A DNA stretch of 64,000 nt from Streptomyces sp. NBC_01267 (GTDB lineage: Bacteria; Actinomycetota; Actinomycetes; Streptomycetales; Streptomycetaceae): the NCBI RefSeq assembly GCF_036241575.1, contig NZ_CP108455.1, forward strand, positions 868,001 to 932,000. Direction: 5' to 3'. The notes below the pieces were generated by a model. It searched no databases and was not told where the DNA came from. It saw only the letters and a program-made list of their open reading frames with translations. Positions 7,417 to 15,299 of this stretch are shown here, piece after piece (position 1 is the stretch's first letter; every line of letters begins with the position of its first letter). The position numbers and the translations under genes are program-made.

Positions 7417-8574
7417 CTATCGTCCGGTCGGCGCGGTCCGCAGAATCGTGCCCACCGCCGCCTCGATCTGCCGTTCCGTGAGATCCGCGCGGGCCGTGAG
7501 CCTGAGCCGGGAGATTCCGTCGGGCACCGAAGGCGGCCGGAAACAGCCCACGACGAGGCCCGCGTCACGGCAGTCGGCCGCCCAGCGCAGCGCCTGGTCC
7601 GGCGACGGGGCGAGTACGGAGACGACAGCGGCCTGCGGCTGTACGGCGCTCAGCCCCGCCGCGGTGAGACGTCCGTGCAGGGTGCGGGCCACCGTACGGA
7701 CCCGGTCGGCCAGTTGGGGGTCGCTCCGCAACAGCCGCAGACTCGCCAGTGCGGCCCCCGCCGACGCCGGCGCCAGTCCCGTGTCGAAGATGAACGTACG
7801 GGCCGTGTTGACGAGATGGTCGATGACCCGGGCGGGCCCCAGTACCGCACCGCCCTGGCTGCCGAGGGACTTCGACAAGGTCACTGTGGCGACCACGTCG
7901 CCGTCGCCCGCGAGCCCCGCCGCCCGCAGCGCGCCCCGTCCGCCGTCACCGAGCACACCGAGGCCGTGCGCGTCGTCGACGACCAGGGCCGCTCCGTATC
8001 TGCGGCAGACGGCGGCCAGTTCGGTCAGCGGCGCCGCGTCGCCGTCGACCGAGAAGACCGAGTCGGTCACGGCGAGCGCGCGGCCGTCGTGGGCGTCCAG
8101 CGCTTTGTCCACGGCCTCCGGGTCGGCATGCGGGACGACGGCCGTCTGCGCCCTGGAGAGCCGGCAACCGTCCACGATCGAGGCATGGTTGTCCGCGTCC
8201 GAGACGATGAGGGAGCCCCGGTCGGTGAGCGCGGTGAGCGCGGCGATGTTGGCCGCGTAACCCGACGAGAAGACCAGCGCGGCCTCGAAGCCGCAGAACT
8301 CCGCCAGCTCGCGCTCCAGTTCGGCGTGCAGCACGGTGGAGCCCGTGACCAGCCGTGATCCGGTGGCACCCGCGCCCCACCGGCGGGCCGCCGCTGCGGC
8401 GGCCCCGGTGATCTCCGGCCTGCGGGTCAGTCCGAGATAGTCGTTGCTCGCCAGATCCAGCAGATCGGGTTCGGCGGTACGCGGACGGAGTGTGCGCACC
8501 AGCCCGGCCGCCGCGCGCCCGCGGGCGGCGGCGTCGGTCCACTCGAAGGGCGCTCGTGGAGTGGCTGAGGGCAT
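7417..8574 (-). CDS. bioF: 8-amino-7-oxononanoate synthase (biotin synthesis)
   Basis: A 385-aa PLP-dependent alpha-oxoamine synthase that condenses pimeloyl thioester with L-alanine, the first dedicated ring-building step of biotin synthesis. The PLP lysine is Lys235 in TLSKSLGSQGG, the Asp-Ala-His pair is at 201-203 (DDAHGLGV), and the N-terminal ASNDYLGL motif is conserved. Length is normal. It is divergent from bioB across a 143-bp region, so the whole bio locus can be controlled from one spot. AAAAAGGGA precedes the ATG at 8574. No bioW, bioI, bioC or bioH is visible, so the pimeloyl precursor must come from elsewhere. Confidence 0.95.
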   Translation of the reverse strand: MPSATPRAPFEWTDAAARGRAAAGLVRTLRPRTAEPDLLDLASNDYLGLTRRPEITGAAAAAARRWGAGATGSRLVTGSTVLHAELERELAEFCGFEAALVFSSGYAANIAALTALTDRGSLIVSDADNHASIVDGCRLSRAQTAVVPHADPEAVDKALDAHDGRALAVTDSVFSVDGDAAPLTELAAVCRRYGAALVVDDAHGLGVLGDGGRGALRAAGLAGDGDVVATVTLSKSLGSQGGAVLGPARVIDHLVNTARTFIFDTGLAPASAGAALASLRLLRSDPQLADRVRTVARTLHGRLTAAGLSAVQPQAAVVSVLAPSPDQALRWAADCRDAGLVVGCFRPPSVPDGISRLRLTARADLTERQIEAAVGTILRTAPTGR

Positions 8575-8632
8575 GATCGGTCCCTTTTTGTAGGCAGTTA
8601 ACAGACCCTAGCCGGGGTGGTGCGGGTGCATG

Positions 8633-8648
8633 GTGTGGCAATACACAC
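8633..8648. promoter_or_regulatory. inverted repeat in the bioF/bioB divergent region
   Basis: GTGTG-GCAATA-CACAC forms 5-bp inverted arms. A GTTAAC hexamer lies closer to bioF. Either could be an operator for a biotin regulator such as a BioQ-like TetR protein or BirA. No consensus that I can recall matches well, so this is tentative. Confidence 0.25.
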
Positions 8649-8717
8649 ACGACAAGGCAGCGGTGTTGTCCGGTTCCTCCTTGGACGGAGGCCGGGCCGT
8701 GGTCCAGGATCAGCGCT

Positions 8718-9779
8718 ATGGACCTGTTGAACACGCTGGTGGACAAGGGGCTGCGGCGCGAACTGCCGACCCGTGAAGAGGCGCTCGCCGTACTGGCGAC
8801 GTCCGACGACGAACTGCTGGATGTGGTGGCGGCGGCCGGAAGGGTACGCCGTCAATGGTTCGGGCGACGGGTGAAACTCAACTATCTGGTCAATCTGAAG
8901 TCCGGACTCTGCCCGGAGGACTGTTCGTACTGCTCGCAGCGGCTCGGCTCCAAGGCCGAGATCCTCAAGTACACCTGGCTGAAGCCCGACGAGGCGTCGC
9001 GGGCAGCGGCTGCCGGGGTGGCCGGCGGGGCGAAGCGGGTCTGTCTGGTCGCCAGTGGCCGCGGGCCGACCGACCGTGACGTGGACAGGGTCTCGGAGAC
9101 CATCGAGGCGATCAAGGGACAGCACGAGGACATCGAGGTGTGCGCCTGTCTCGGCCTGTTGAAGGACGGCCAGGCCGAGCGGCTGCGGGCGGCCGGCGCC
9201 GACGCGTACAACCACAACCTCAACACCTCGGAGGCGACCTACGCGGACATCTGCACCACCCACGACTTCTCCGACCGGGTGGAGACCGTCCAACAGGCGC
9301 AGGCCGCCGGGCTCTCGGCCTGCTCCGGGCTGATCGCCGGGATGGGCGAGAGCGACGCCGATCTGGTGGACGTGGTCTTCGCGCTGCGCGAACTGGACCC
9401 GGACTCGGTGCCGGTGAACTTCCTGATCCCCATGGAGGGGACCCCGCTGGCCGGGGACTGGCACCTCACGCCGCAGCGCTGTCTGCGCATCCTGGCGATG
9501 ACACGGTTCATCTGCCCCGACGCGGAGGTGCGGCTGGCCGGCGGGCGCGAGGTGCATCTGCGCTCGTTGCAGCCACTGGCTCTGCACCTGGTCAACTCGA
9601 TCTTCCTCGGGGACTATCTGACCAGCGAGGGACAGGCGGGCCGGGCCGACCTGGACATGATCGCGGACGCCGGTTTCGAGGTGGAGGGCGCGGAGACCAC
9701 CACGCTGCCCGAACACCGTGAGGGCCTGGTGTCGGTCCGCCGCCGGGGTGCCGGGACAGATCTCGCGCCCAATGCCTGA
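8718..9779 (+). CDS. bioB: biotin synthase
   Basis: A 353-aa radical SAM enzyme that inserts sulfur into dethiobiotin. The [4Fe-4S] cysteines are C65, C69 and C72 (CPEDCSYC, with the preceding NLKSGL). Further family marks are VCACLGLL and [14 protein letters not shown], which carry the other cluster-ligand cysteines, and the Arg in EVRLAGGRE. Length is normal. It is the first gene of bioBAD; bioA starts inside its last codons with an 8-nt overlap. The C-terminal tail after VEGAE is typically variable. Confidence 0.96.
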   Translation: MDLLNTLVDKGLRRELPTREEALAVLATSDDELLDVVAAAGRVRRQWFGRRVKLNYLVNLKSGLCPEDCSYCSQRLGSKAEILKYTWLKPDEASRAAAAGVAGGAKRVCLVASGRGPTDRDVDRVSETIEAIKGQHEDIEVCACLGLLKDGQAERLRAAGADAYNHNLNTSEATYADICTTHDFSDRVETVQQAQAAGLSACSGLIAGMGESDADLVDVVFALRELDPDSVPVNFLIPMEGTPLAGDWHLTPQRCLRILAMTRFICPDAEVRLAGGREVHLRSLQPLALHLVNSIFLGDYLTSEGQAGRADLDMIADAGFEVEGAETTTLPEHREGLVSVRRRGAGTDLAPNA

Positions 9780-11043
9780 CACCAGGGAGATCCTCGACCT
9801 CGACCGGCGCCATGTCTGGCACCCCTACGGTCCGATGCCCGGTCGGCAGGAGCCGCTGCTCGTCGAGTCCGCGTCCGGTGTCCGGCTGCGCGTCGCCGGG
9901 GCGGGAGACCTCGTCGACGGCATGTCGTCCTGGTGGTCGGCGATCCACGGGTACAGCCATCCGGTGCTCGACGAGGCCGCCCGTGGCCAGCTGGACCGGA
10001 TGAGTCATGTGATGTTCGGCGGGCTCACCCATGAGCCCGCCGTGCGGCTCGCGGCGAAACTGGTGGAGATCACGCCCGAGCCGCTCCAGCACGTCTTCCT
10101 CTCGGACTCGGGCTCGGTGTCCGTCGAGGTCGCGGTGAAGATGTGTCTGCAGTACTGGCGTTCGGTCGGCCGCCCGGCCAAGCAGCGGCTGCTGACCTGG
10201 CGGGGCGGTTACCACGGGGACACCTGGCAGCCCATGTCGGTGTGCGACCCCGAGGGCGGGATGCACGAGCTGTGGTCGGGGGTGCTGCCGCGTCAGGTCT
10301 TCGCCGACGCGCCGCCGGCGGAGTACGAGCAGACGTACGCCGACCATCTCCACGAGCTGGTGGCACGCCACGCCGACGAGCTGGCCGCGGTGATCGTGGA
10401 GCCGGTGGTGCAGGGGGCGGGCGGAATGCGGTTCCACTCCCCGGCGTATCTGCGGGTGCTCCGCGAGGCGTGCGACGCGCACGACGTGCTGTTGGTGTTC
10501 GACGAGATCGCCACCGGGTTCGGCCGTACGGGCAAGCTGTTCGCCGCCGGTCACGCCGGGGTCGCACCGGACGTGATGTGCGTGGGCAAGGCCCTGACCG
10601 GTGGCTATCTGACGATGGCGGCGACGCTCTGCACTCCCCGGGTGGCCGAAGGCATCGCCCGGGGCGAGGTGCCGGTACTGGCCCACGGCCCGACGTTCAT
10701 GGGCAATCCGCTTGCTGCCGCGGTGGCCTGTGCCTCGATCGATCTGCTGCTCGGCCAGGACTGGGAGCGGGAGATCGGGCGGCTGGAGTCGGGCCTGCGG
10801 GACGGCCTCGCGGAGGCGGCCTCGCTGCCCGGCGTACGGGACGTACGCGTGCTCGGCGGGATCGGCGTCGTACAACTGGACCACGAGGTGGACATGGCAG
10901 CGGCGACGCGGGCGGCGGTGCGCGAGGGCGTGTGGCTGCGGCCGTTCCGCGATCTCGTCTACACCATGCCGCCGTACATCACCGGGGACCAGGACCTGGC
11001 ACGGATCTGCCGTGCGGTGTGCGCTGTGGCGCGGGAGGGATGA
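9772..11043 (+). CDS. bioA: adenosylmethionine-8-amino-7-oxononanoate aminotransferase
   Basis: A 423-aa class III aminotransferase that turns 8-amino-7-oxononanoate into 7,8-diaminopelargonate, with SAM as amino donor. The PLP lysine is Lys273 in [10 protein letters not shown]. The DEIATGFGR motif (about 244-252) and the N-terminal HVWHPYGPM, typical of BioA rather than other class III enzymes, are present, as is [10 protein letters not shown]. The ATG at 9772 overlaps the bioB end by 8 nt, and bioD begins 1 nt after its stop codon. This tight packing implies one transcript and translational coupling. Confidence 0.95.
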   Translation: MPDTREILDLDRRHVWHPYGPMPGRQEPLLVESASGVRLRVAGAGDLVDGMSSWWSAIHGYSHPVLDEAARGQLDRMSHVMFGGLTHEPAVRLAAKLVEITPEPLQHVFLSDSGSVSVEVAVKMCLQYWRSVGRPAKQRLLTWRGGYHGDTWQPMSVCDPEGGMHELWSGVLPRQVFADAPPAEYEQTYADHLHELVARHADELAAVIVEPVVQGAGGMRFHSPAYLRVLREACDAHDVLLVFDEIATGFGRTGKLFAAGHAGVAPDVMCVGKALTGGYLTMAATLCTPRVAEGIARGEVPVLAHGPTFMGNPLAAAVACASIDLLLGQDWEREIGRLESGLRDGLAEAASLPGVRDVRVLGGIGVVQLDHEVDMAAATRAAVREGVWLRPFRDLVYTMPPYITGDQDLARICRAVCAVAREG

Positions 11044-11044
11044 C

Positions 11045-11752
11045 ATGACGATTCTCGTCGTGACGGGAACGGGTACGGAGATCGGCAAGACGGTGGTGAC
11101 CGCCGCGGTGGCGGCTGCCGCCCGGGGCAGGTCGGTCGCCGTGCTCAAGCCCGCGCAGACCGGTCTTGAGCCGGGTGAGCACGGCGACGTGGCCGAGGTC
11201 GCACGGCTGGCCGGGCCGGTGACCGCCGTCGAACTCGCCCGGTACCCGGACCCGTTGGCGCCCGCGACGGCCGCGCGCCGGGCCGCAGCGGTCCCGGTGG
11301 ATCCGCGGGACGTGGCGGACGCGGCACGGAAACTGGCCACGGAGCACGATCTGGTGCTGGTCGAGGGCGCGGGCGGACTGCTCGTACGATTCGATGACAC
11401 GGGCGGCACGCTCGCCGACGCGGCCGTGCTGATGGGGGCGCCGGTCCTGATCGTGGCACCCGCCGGGCTCGGCACCCTCAATGCCACCGCACTGACCGCC
11501 GAGGCCCTGCGGAACCGGGGGCTGGAGTGCCCGGGGGTGGTGATCGGCAGCTGGCCCGCCGATCCCGGCCTGGACGCCCGGTGCAATCTCCTGGACCTGC
11601 CGGAGGCGGCGGGGGCTCCGCTGCTCGGCGTGGTCCCGGCCGGGGCGGGCCGGCTCACGCCGGGCGACTTCCGTGACAGGGCCCCGGGCTGGCTCGCACC
11701 ACGGCTCGGCGGCGTCCGGTCCTCCGGGTTCTCCGCCGCGCACGGGGAATGA
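11045..11752 (+). CDS. bioD: dethiobiotin synthetase
   Basis: A 235-aa ATP-dependent carboxylase-like enzyme that closes the ureido ring of dethiobiotin. The P-loop is GTGTEIGKT (residues 8-16), followed by the LKPAQTG substrate motif and the EGAGGLLV motif. Its length and lack of other domains fit BioD. GGGAGGG precedes the ATG at 11045. It is the last gene of the biotin operon, which then runs into a short CATC/CTTCGCC repeat tract and a methyltransferase gene that may be read through from it. Confidence 0.95.
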   Translation: MTILVVTGTGTEIGKTVVTAAVAAAARGRSVAVLKPAQTGLEPGEHGDVAEVARLAGPVTAVELARYPDPLAPATAARRAAAVPVDPRDVADAARKLATEHDLVLVEGAGGLLVRFDDTGGTLADAAVLMGAPVLIVAPAGLGTLNATALTAEALRNRGLECPGVVIGSWPADPGLDARCNLLDLPEAAGAPLLGVVPAGAGRLTPGDFRDRAPGWLAPRLGGVRSSGFSAAHGE

Positions 11753-11807
11753 ACCGGGTGGTCGGGGGGACAATCACCGTGCCCCCGCACCCCTTCACCA
11801 ACGCCCA

Positions 11808-11845
11808 CCATCGCCATCGCCATCACCTTCGCCATCACCTTCGCC
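11808..11845 (+). repeat. CATCRCC/TTCGCC low-complexity tract
   Basis: Short tandem units (CATCGC, then ATCACCTTCGCC twice) fill the gap just before the methyltransferase ribosome site. This is probably simple slippage-born repeat DNA. Confidence 0.6.
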
Positions 11846-11858
11846 GGAGAGGACCGCA

Positions 11859-12554
11859 ATGCCGTTGCGCAGCAGCAGGACGTCCCGGGACGACGTGCAC
11901 CATCCGCTCTTCGCACGTTTCTACGCCCGGTTCAGTGTCAGCGCCGACGTCAAGGGAGGGGTCGCCGCCCACCGCGCGGAACTGCTCTCGGGTCTCTCCG
12001 GGCGGGTGATCGAGATCGGCGCCGGGAACGGGCTCAACTTCACCCACTACCCGGCCGCCGTCACCGAGGTGGTGGCCGTCGAACCGGAGCGCTCCCTGCG
12101 GCAGTTGGCGGTCCGGTCGGCGATGCGCGCCAGGACTCCGGTGGACGTGATGCCGGGGACGGCCGAGGCCCTCCCGGTGGAGGGGGAGATGTTCGACGCG
12201 GCCGTGGCGTCGCTGGTGCTGTGCAGCGTGCGGGACGTACCGCAGGCGCTCGCCGAGATCAGGCGGGTACTGCGGCCCGGCGGCGAGCTGCGGTTCTTCG
12301 AGCACGGGCTGGGCCGGGGGCGGGCGATGACCACGACGCAGCGGGCTCTGGACCGTACGGTCTGGCCGCTGCTCTTCGGTGGCTGTCACACGGCGCGGGA
12401 CACGCCGGCGGCGATCCGGGCTGCGGGCTTCGAGCTGGGCGAGTACCGGCGGCTGACCATCCCGGAGAGCGGTCTCCAGGTCCCCACGTCGCCCTGTGTT
12501 CTGGGAGTGGCACGGCGGCCGGGTCCTTCGGGGACGGCCGACGGCGCCGGGTGA
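11859..12554 (+). CDS. class I SAM-dependent methyltransferase
   Basis: A 231-aa methyltransferase of the Methyltransf_11 type. Motif I is VIEIGAGNG (about 50-58), followed by VVAVEPE (ribose-binding acid), motif III-like FDAAVASLVLCSV and a post-motif LRPGGELRFFEH. It resembles phospholipid or small-molecule methyltransferases of actinobacteria, but the substrate cannot be told. GGAGAGGACC lies just before the ATG at 11859. It sits 106 nt after bioD on the same strand. BioC, which is also a class I methyltransferase, has a different length and motif set, so I do not call this bioC. Confidence 0.8.
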   Translation: MPLRSSRTSRDDVHHPLFARFYARFSVSADVKGGVAAHRAELLSGLSGRVIEIGAGNGLNFTHYPAAVTEVVAVEPERSLRQLAVRSAMRARTPVDVMPGTAEALPVEGEMFDAAVASLVLCSVRDVPQALAEIRRVLRPGGELRFFEHGLGRGRAMTTTQRALDRTVWPLLFGGCHTARDTPAAIRAAGFELGEYRRLTIPESGLQVPTSPCVLGVARRPGPSGTADGAG

Positions 12555-12561
12555 GCGGGGT

Positions 12562-12936
12562 TCAGAGAAGGCTCCACTGCCGCAGTTCGTCGGCGATCGC
12601 CCGGACATCGGCCTTGTCCTGTTTGACGAGCCGGGCCAGGTCTCGTACCTGTTCGGGCGAGGTGACGACCTTCAGTCCGCAGGCGACGAGGTACCCGTAG
12701 GCGACGGCGGACGCGAACATCGCATTCGAATGCTCCAACGCCGGTACATGGAGCAGCAGTTGGAGCAGTGCGGCGGCACGGCTGTGCGGGTCGCTGTACA
12801 CAGGGACGCCGAAGACCTCCGCCTCGTGCCTGCTGACCGCTGCCACGAGCGCGCCCCAGTCGGTGACCGGCGGGTCGCCCGGTGTCTTGTGCTCGGCGAC
12901 CATGAGCAGCCAGGCCAGATCGATCCGGAGGTTCAA
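12562..12936 (-). CDS. Doc-like toxin lacking the Fic catalytic loop
   Basis: A 124-aa all-helical protein, second gene of a pair with a ribbon-helix-helix protein. By eye it follows phage P1 Doc along most of its length: VYSDPHSRAAALLQ against Doc SDPGRAEAII, and GLKVVTSPEQVRDL and IADELRQW against Doc NGVQVFDSPVLADL and VADTLRRL. Where Doc has the catalytic HxFNDANKR loop this protein reads EHSNAMFASAV, so the loop is about seven residues shorter and the Lys-Arg is gone. A TTG start at 12936 fits GGGG about 9 nt upstream; no ATG or GTG lies in frame close by. Toxicity through Doc-style phosphorylation is doubtful. Confidence 0.7.
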   Translation of the reverse strand: MNLRIDLAWLLMVAEHKTPGDPPVTDWGALVAAVSRHEAEVFGVPVYSDPHSRAAALLQLLLHVPALEHSNAMFASAVAYGYLVACGLKVVTSPEQVRDLARLVKQDKADVRAIADELRQWSLL

Positions 12937-12976
12937 CGGCTGCCCCTGCCAGGGTCGTTGTCGGTCCTGCCCGCTG

Positions 12977-13186
12977 TCACGTGGCGAACTCCTCGGCGAA
13001 CACCGACTCGTACTGCTTCATGAAGTCGGCGGCTGCCTCGACAAAGGTGTGTCCCACTTCGCCCGCGTCCTGATTGACCAGCTCCTCGATGTAGCGGTTC
13101 ACGCTCATCCCGCGCTGGAGCGCACGCTCTCGCGCCGCTTCGGCGGTTGCCTCGTCCACGCGTACGTTCAACTGGGTCTTGGCCAC
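12977..13186 (-). CDS. ribbon-helix-helix antitoxin
   Basis: A 69-aa Arc/MetJ-type protein. The N-terminal strand KTQLNVRVDEATAEAARERA and the following RGMSVNRYIEELV helix form a typical RHH DNA-binding unit, and the C-terminal helical tail (HTFVEAAADFMKQYESVF) would wrap the toxin. It starts with GTG at 13186 and precedes the Doc-like gene by 40 nt on the same strand, the usual antitoxin-first order. Two GCTAGC half-sites lie just upstream of the start, as expected for autoregulation. Confidence 0.8.
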   Translation of the reverse strand: MAKTQLNVRVDEATAEAARERALQRGMSVNRYIEELVNQDAGEVGHTFVEAAADFMKQYESVFAEEFAT

Positions 13187-13194
13187 CCCGTCAA

Positions 13195-13217
13195 GCTAGC
13201 GCGCGGGTGCTAGCACC
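13195..13217. promoter_or_regulatory. GCTAGC repeats upstream of the RHH antitoxin
   Basis: GCTAGC occurs at 13195-13200 and again at 13209-13214. The second copy lies inside the perfect palindrome GGTGCTAGCACC (13206-13217). They are 9-31 nt before the antitoxin start codon. RHH proteins bind such short repeated half-sites, so autoregulation is the likely purpose. Confidence 0.5.
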
Positions 13218-13340
13218 GGCAAGAGGAGGCTCCACCGGTCCCGCCGTCTCGCTCTGCGCGAAACCGCGCGCCTGCCGGTGCGGCTCGCGGCCATGATGTG
13301 CGGCACCGGACCACCCTGGACAACTGGACGAGGAGCCCTC

Positions 13341-14231
13341 ATGGCAAGGCCGTTCCGTTTCGGAGTCAACATGGTCACCCCCGCGGGTGGCACCGAGTGG
13401 CGGCGTCGGTGCCGTCGGGCCGAAGATCTCGGTTACGACGTCCTGCTCGTCGCGGACCATCTGGGGATGCCCGCGCCGTTCCCCGCTGTGCTGGCGGCTG
13501 CGGCGGCGACCCGCCGTCCCCGGGTCGGCACCTTCGTGCTGAACGCCGCCTTCTGGACCCCCGCACTCCTCGCCCGTGAGATCGCCACGACCGACGCGTT
13601 GACGGACGGGCGCCTGGAGGTGGGGCTCGGCACCGGGTACGTACGGAGCGAGCACGAGCAGGCCGAGGTGGAGTGGCGCTCGCCCGGTGGCCGGGTGGAC
13701 CACCTCCGGCGCACCGTCCAGGAACTGGAGCGGCTGCTGGCCGACGAGGAGCACCTGCCGCGGCCCGCGCAGCGCCCCGGGCCGCCGCTGCTGCTCGGCG
13801 GGAACGGCGACCGGATGCTGCGGCTGACGGCGGAGCACGCCGACATCGCGGCGTTCACCGGCGCGCGCACGGCGACGGGGGCTGCGGACGGTGCGCTGGA
13901 GCTCCTCACCGCCGGTCAGCTGGAGGAGCGGGTGGCCGTCTACCAGGGCCTGGCGGCCGGGCGGCGGAGGCCCGCGGAGCTGAATCTGCACATCCAGTCC
14001 GTGATCGTCACGGACGACCGCCGCGCCGCGGTGCGGGACAAGGTCCCGGCCTTCCCGTACCTGACCGAGGATCAGGTACTCGGACTTCCGGTGTTCCTCA
14101 TCGGCACGGTCGGGCAGATGGCCGACCAGCTCCGTGAGCAGCGCGAGCGCTACGGCTTCTCGTACATCACCGTGCTCGACCCCTGCATGGAGGCGTTCGG
14201 CCCGGTGATCGAGGAACTGGCGGGGAGCTGA
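13341..14231 (+). CDS. LLM class F420-dependent oxidoreductase
   Basis: A 296-aa luciferase-like (beta/alpha)8 oxidoreductase. The N-terminal RFGVNMVTPAGGTEWRRR, the YDVLLVADHLG strand and ALLAREIATTDALTDGR followed by GLGTGYV are signatures of the F420-using LLM family in actinobacteria. The C-terminal QRERYGFSYITVLDPCMEAF closes the fold. The substrate is unknown; members reduce or oxidise varied small molecules with coenzyme F420. CGAGGAG lies before the ATG at 13341. It is convergent with the metallo-hydrolase gene. Confidence 0.85.
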   Translation: MARPFRFGVNMVTPAGGTEWRRRCRRAEDLGYDVLLVADHLGMPAPFPAVLAAAAATRRPRVGTFVLNAAFWTPALLAREIATTDALTDGRLEVGLGTGYVRSEHEQAEVEWRSPGGRVDHLRRTVQELERLLADEEHLPRPAQRPGPPLLLGGNGDRMLRLTAEHADIAAFTGARTATGAADGALELLTAGQLEERVAVYQGLAAGRRRPAELNLHIQSVIVTDDRRAAVRDKVPAFPYLTEDQVLGLPVFLIGTVGQMADQLREQRERYGFSYITVLDPCMEAFGPVIEELAGS

Positions 14232-14309
14232 CCGCTGTGCGGAATCGGGGCGGCCGTGCGGCAGGCCCGAGGGGGCGAGGGGGAGGTCCGGGCAGCCCGG
14301 ATCCGGCGG

Positions 14310-14927
14310 TCACGCCGGAGAGCAGGGGGAGCGTGTGCCCGGCGGCAGCCAGCTGTAGCACCCGCCCGCTTCCTCCTCCAGCCAGCCGTTGACGCTGTGC
14401 AGGCCCCGCTCGTTGAGCTGGGCGTCATGGATGCCGTAGGCGCGCCGCGGCCCGACCTCGCGGACGAAGTCGATCGCCTCGGAAGTCCGCATCCACGACG
14501 CCTGCAGAGGCACGAGCAGCGTCTCCACCGGCCGGTCGGGTACGTGGAGGGAGTCGCCGGGATGGTAGAGGCTCCGGTCGACGAGGTAGCCGAGGTTGGC
14601 GCAGTCAGGGAGTTCACCGTAGATCCGGGCGTGCCGGCCGCCGTGGGCCGTGAGGTGGAAACCGGCCGCGGTGAACTCCTCGCCCGGAGTCACCTCGATG
14701 ACGTCCAGAAGACCGCCGAAGTCCGCGCCCCTGGGCGCGTACACCGGCGCTCCCAGGCCTTTGAGCCGCAGCACATCGACGTGGTCGACATGTTCGTGCG
14801 TCACCAGAATCGCGTCGGCGCCGCGCAGTGCCCGCGGCTCGCTCCAGATGCCGGGGTCGATGACCAGTGTCCCGCCCTCCGGATGCTCCAACCGGACACA
14901 GGAGTGCGTGTACTTGGTGAGTCGCAT
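14310..14927 (-). CDS. MBL-fold metallo-hydrolase (UlaG-like)
   Basis: A 205-aa metallo-beta-lactamase-fold protein. The metal motif THEHVDHVD (His44, His46, Asp48, His49) is intact, with a later His in LTAHGGRHARI and Asp/His in SLYHPGDS. The N terminus MRLTKYTHSCVRLE is typical of the UlaG-like Zn-dependent hydrolase group found across actinobacteria. The substrate is unknown. The ATG at 14927 is used. The gene is convergent with the LLM oxidoreductase gene and lies back to back with a GNAT remnant. Confidence 0.85.
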   Translation of the reverse strand: MRLTKYTHSCVRLEHPEGGTLVIDPGIWSEPRALRGADAILVTHEHVDHVDVLRLKGLGAPVYAPRGADFGGLLDVIEVTPGEEFTAAGFHLTAHGGRHARIYGELPDCANLGYLVDRSLYHPGDSLHVPDRPVETLLVPLQASWMRTSEAIDFVREVGPRRAYGIHDAQLNERGLHSVNGWLEEEAGGCYSWLPPGTRSPCSPA

Positions 14928-14969
14928 CCTGCTGAGCGTACGCGCGCGGCCGAGGGTGGCGCCGCCGCT

Positions 14970-15122
14970 TTGACCGCATCGGCTGAGCAGCGCTTCATCG
15001 GCCTCGGCGGGCGCCGGGCCGACGCCATGGTGCTGGAGGCCAACGAGCCGGCGCAGCGGGCGTGGGCGGCGGCTGGCTACCCTCGCGAGGACCACTGGCG
15101 ACGCTGGGTGAAGCCGTTGTAG
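14970..15122 (+). pseudogene. C-terminal remnant of a GNAT acetyltransferase
   Basis: About 50 residues in frame read like the last part of a GNAT enzyme: AEQRFIGLGGRRADAMVLEA, then NEPAQRAWAAAGY and a WRRWVKPL end before the TAG stop at 15120-15122. The acetyl-CoA-binding part (motif A, R/QxxGxG/A) is missing. The sequence upstream is the antisense of the metallo-hydrolase gene, so no full gene can be built. It is probably a deletion leftover. Confidence 0.7.
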
Positions 15123-15299
15123 CCGCCTCGCGACGGGGTGAAGCTCACGGCCGGGCCATTGCTTTGCCGGTCCTTTACTATGGCTGTTCCCTGCGTCACC
15201 GACCGAAAGGTGTGAGCGTCCGCCCATGGGCGAGCCTCCCAGTAGCCGACACCGCGCGTTCCTCCACTCCCTGGCCGATCATGGGACGGAGGTGAAACG
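15123..15299 (+). promoter_or_regulatory. long leader of the CNNM/CBS gene pair
   Basis: About 175 nt without a gene. It holds short hairpins (CACC-GACCGAAA-GGTG near 15197 and CGCCCATGGGCG near 15221) and a GGACGGAGGTG ribosome site whose 5' part can pair with GCGTCCGCCCAT upstream. A leader-RNA control of the two cation-transport-like genes is possible. It does not match the M-box or the manganese yybP-ykoY consensus as I know them. Confidence 0.3.

Noticed and set aside
9592..11916. 774-codon minus-strand frame across bioA and bioD
   Set aside because: It is antisense to recognisable biotin enzymes and rich in Arg, Pro and His without domains, typical of shadow frames.
11859..12554. bioC (malonyl-ACP methyltransferase) behind bioD
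   Set aside because: The class I methyltransferase sits near the biotin operon, but its motifs and C-terminal region do not resemble BioC, and actinobacterial bio loci of this type usually lack bioC.
12562..12936. Canonical active Doc/Fic kinase toxin
   Set aside because: The HxFx(D/N)xNKR loop is missing, so I call it Doc-like without catalytic claim.
15123..15299. Manganese (yybP-ykoY) or Mg2+ (M-box) riboswitch before the CNNM genes
   Set aside because: CAGTAGCCG slightly resembles part of the yybP motif, but the GGGGAGUA core and the second conserved segment are missing; the M-box core is also absent.
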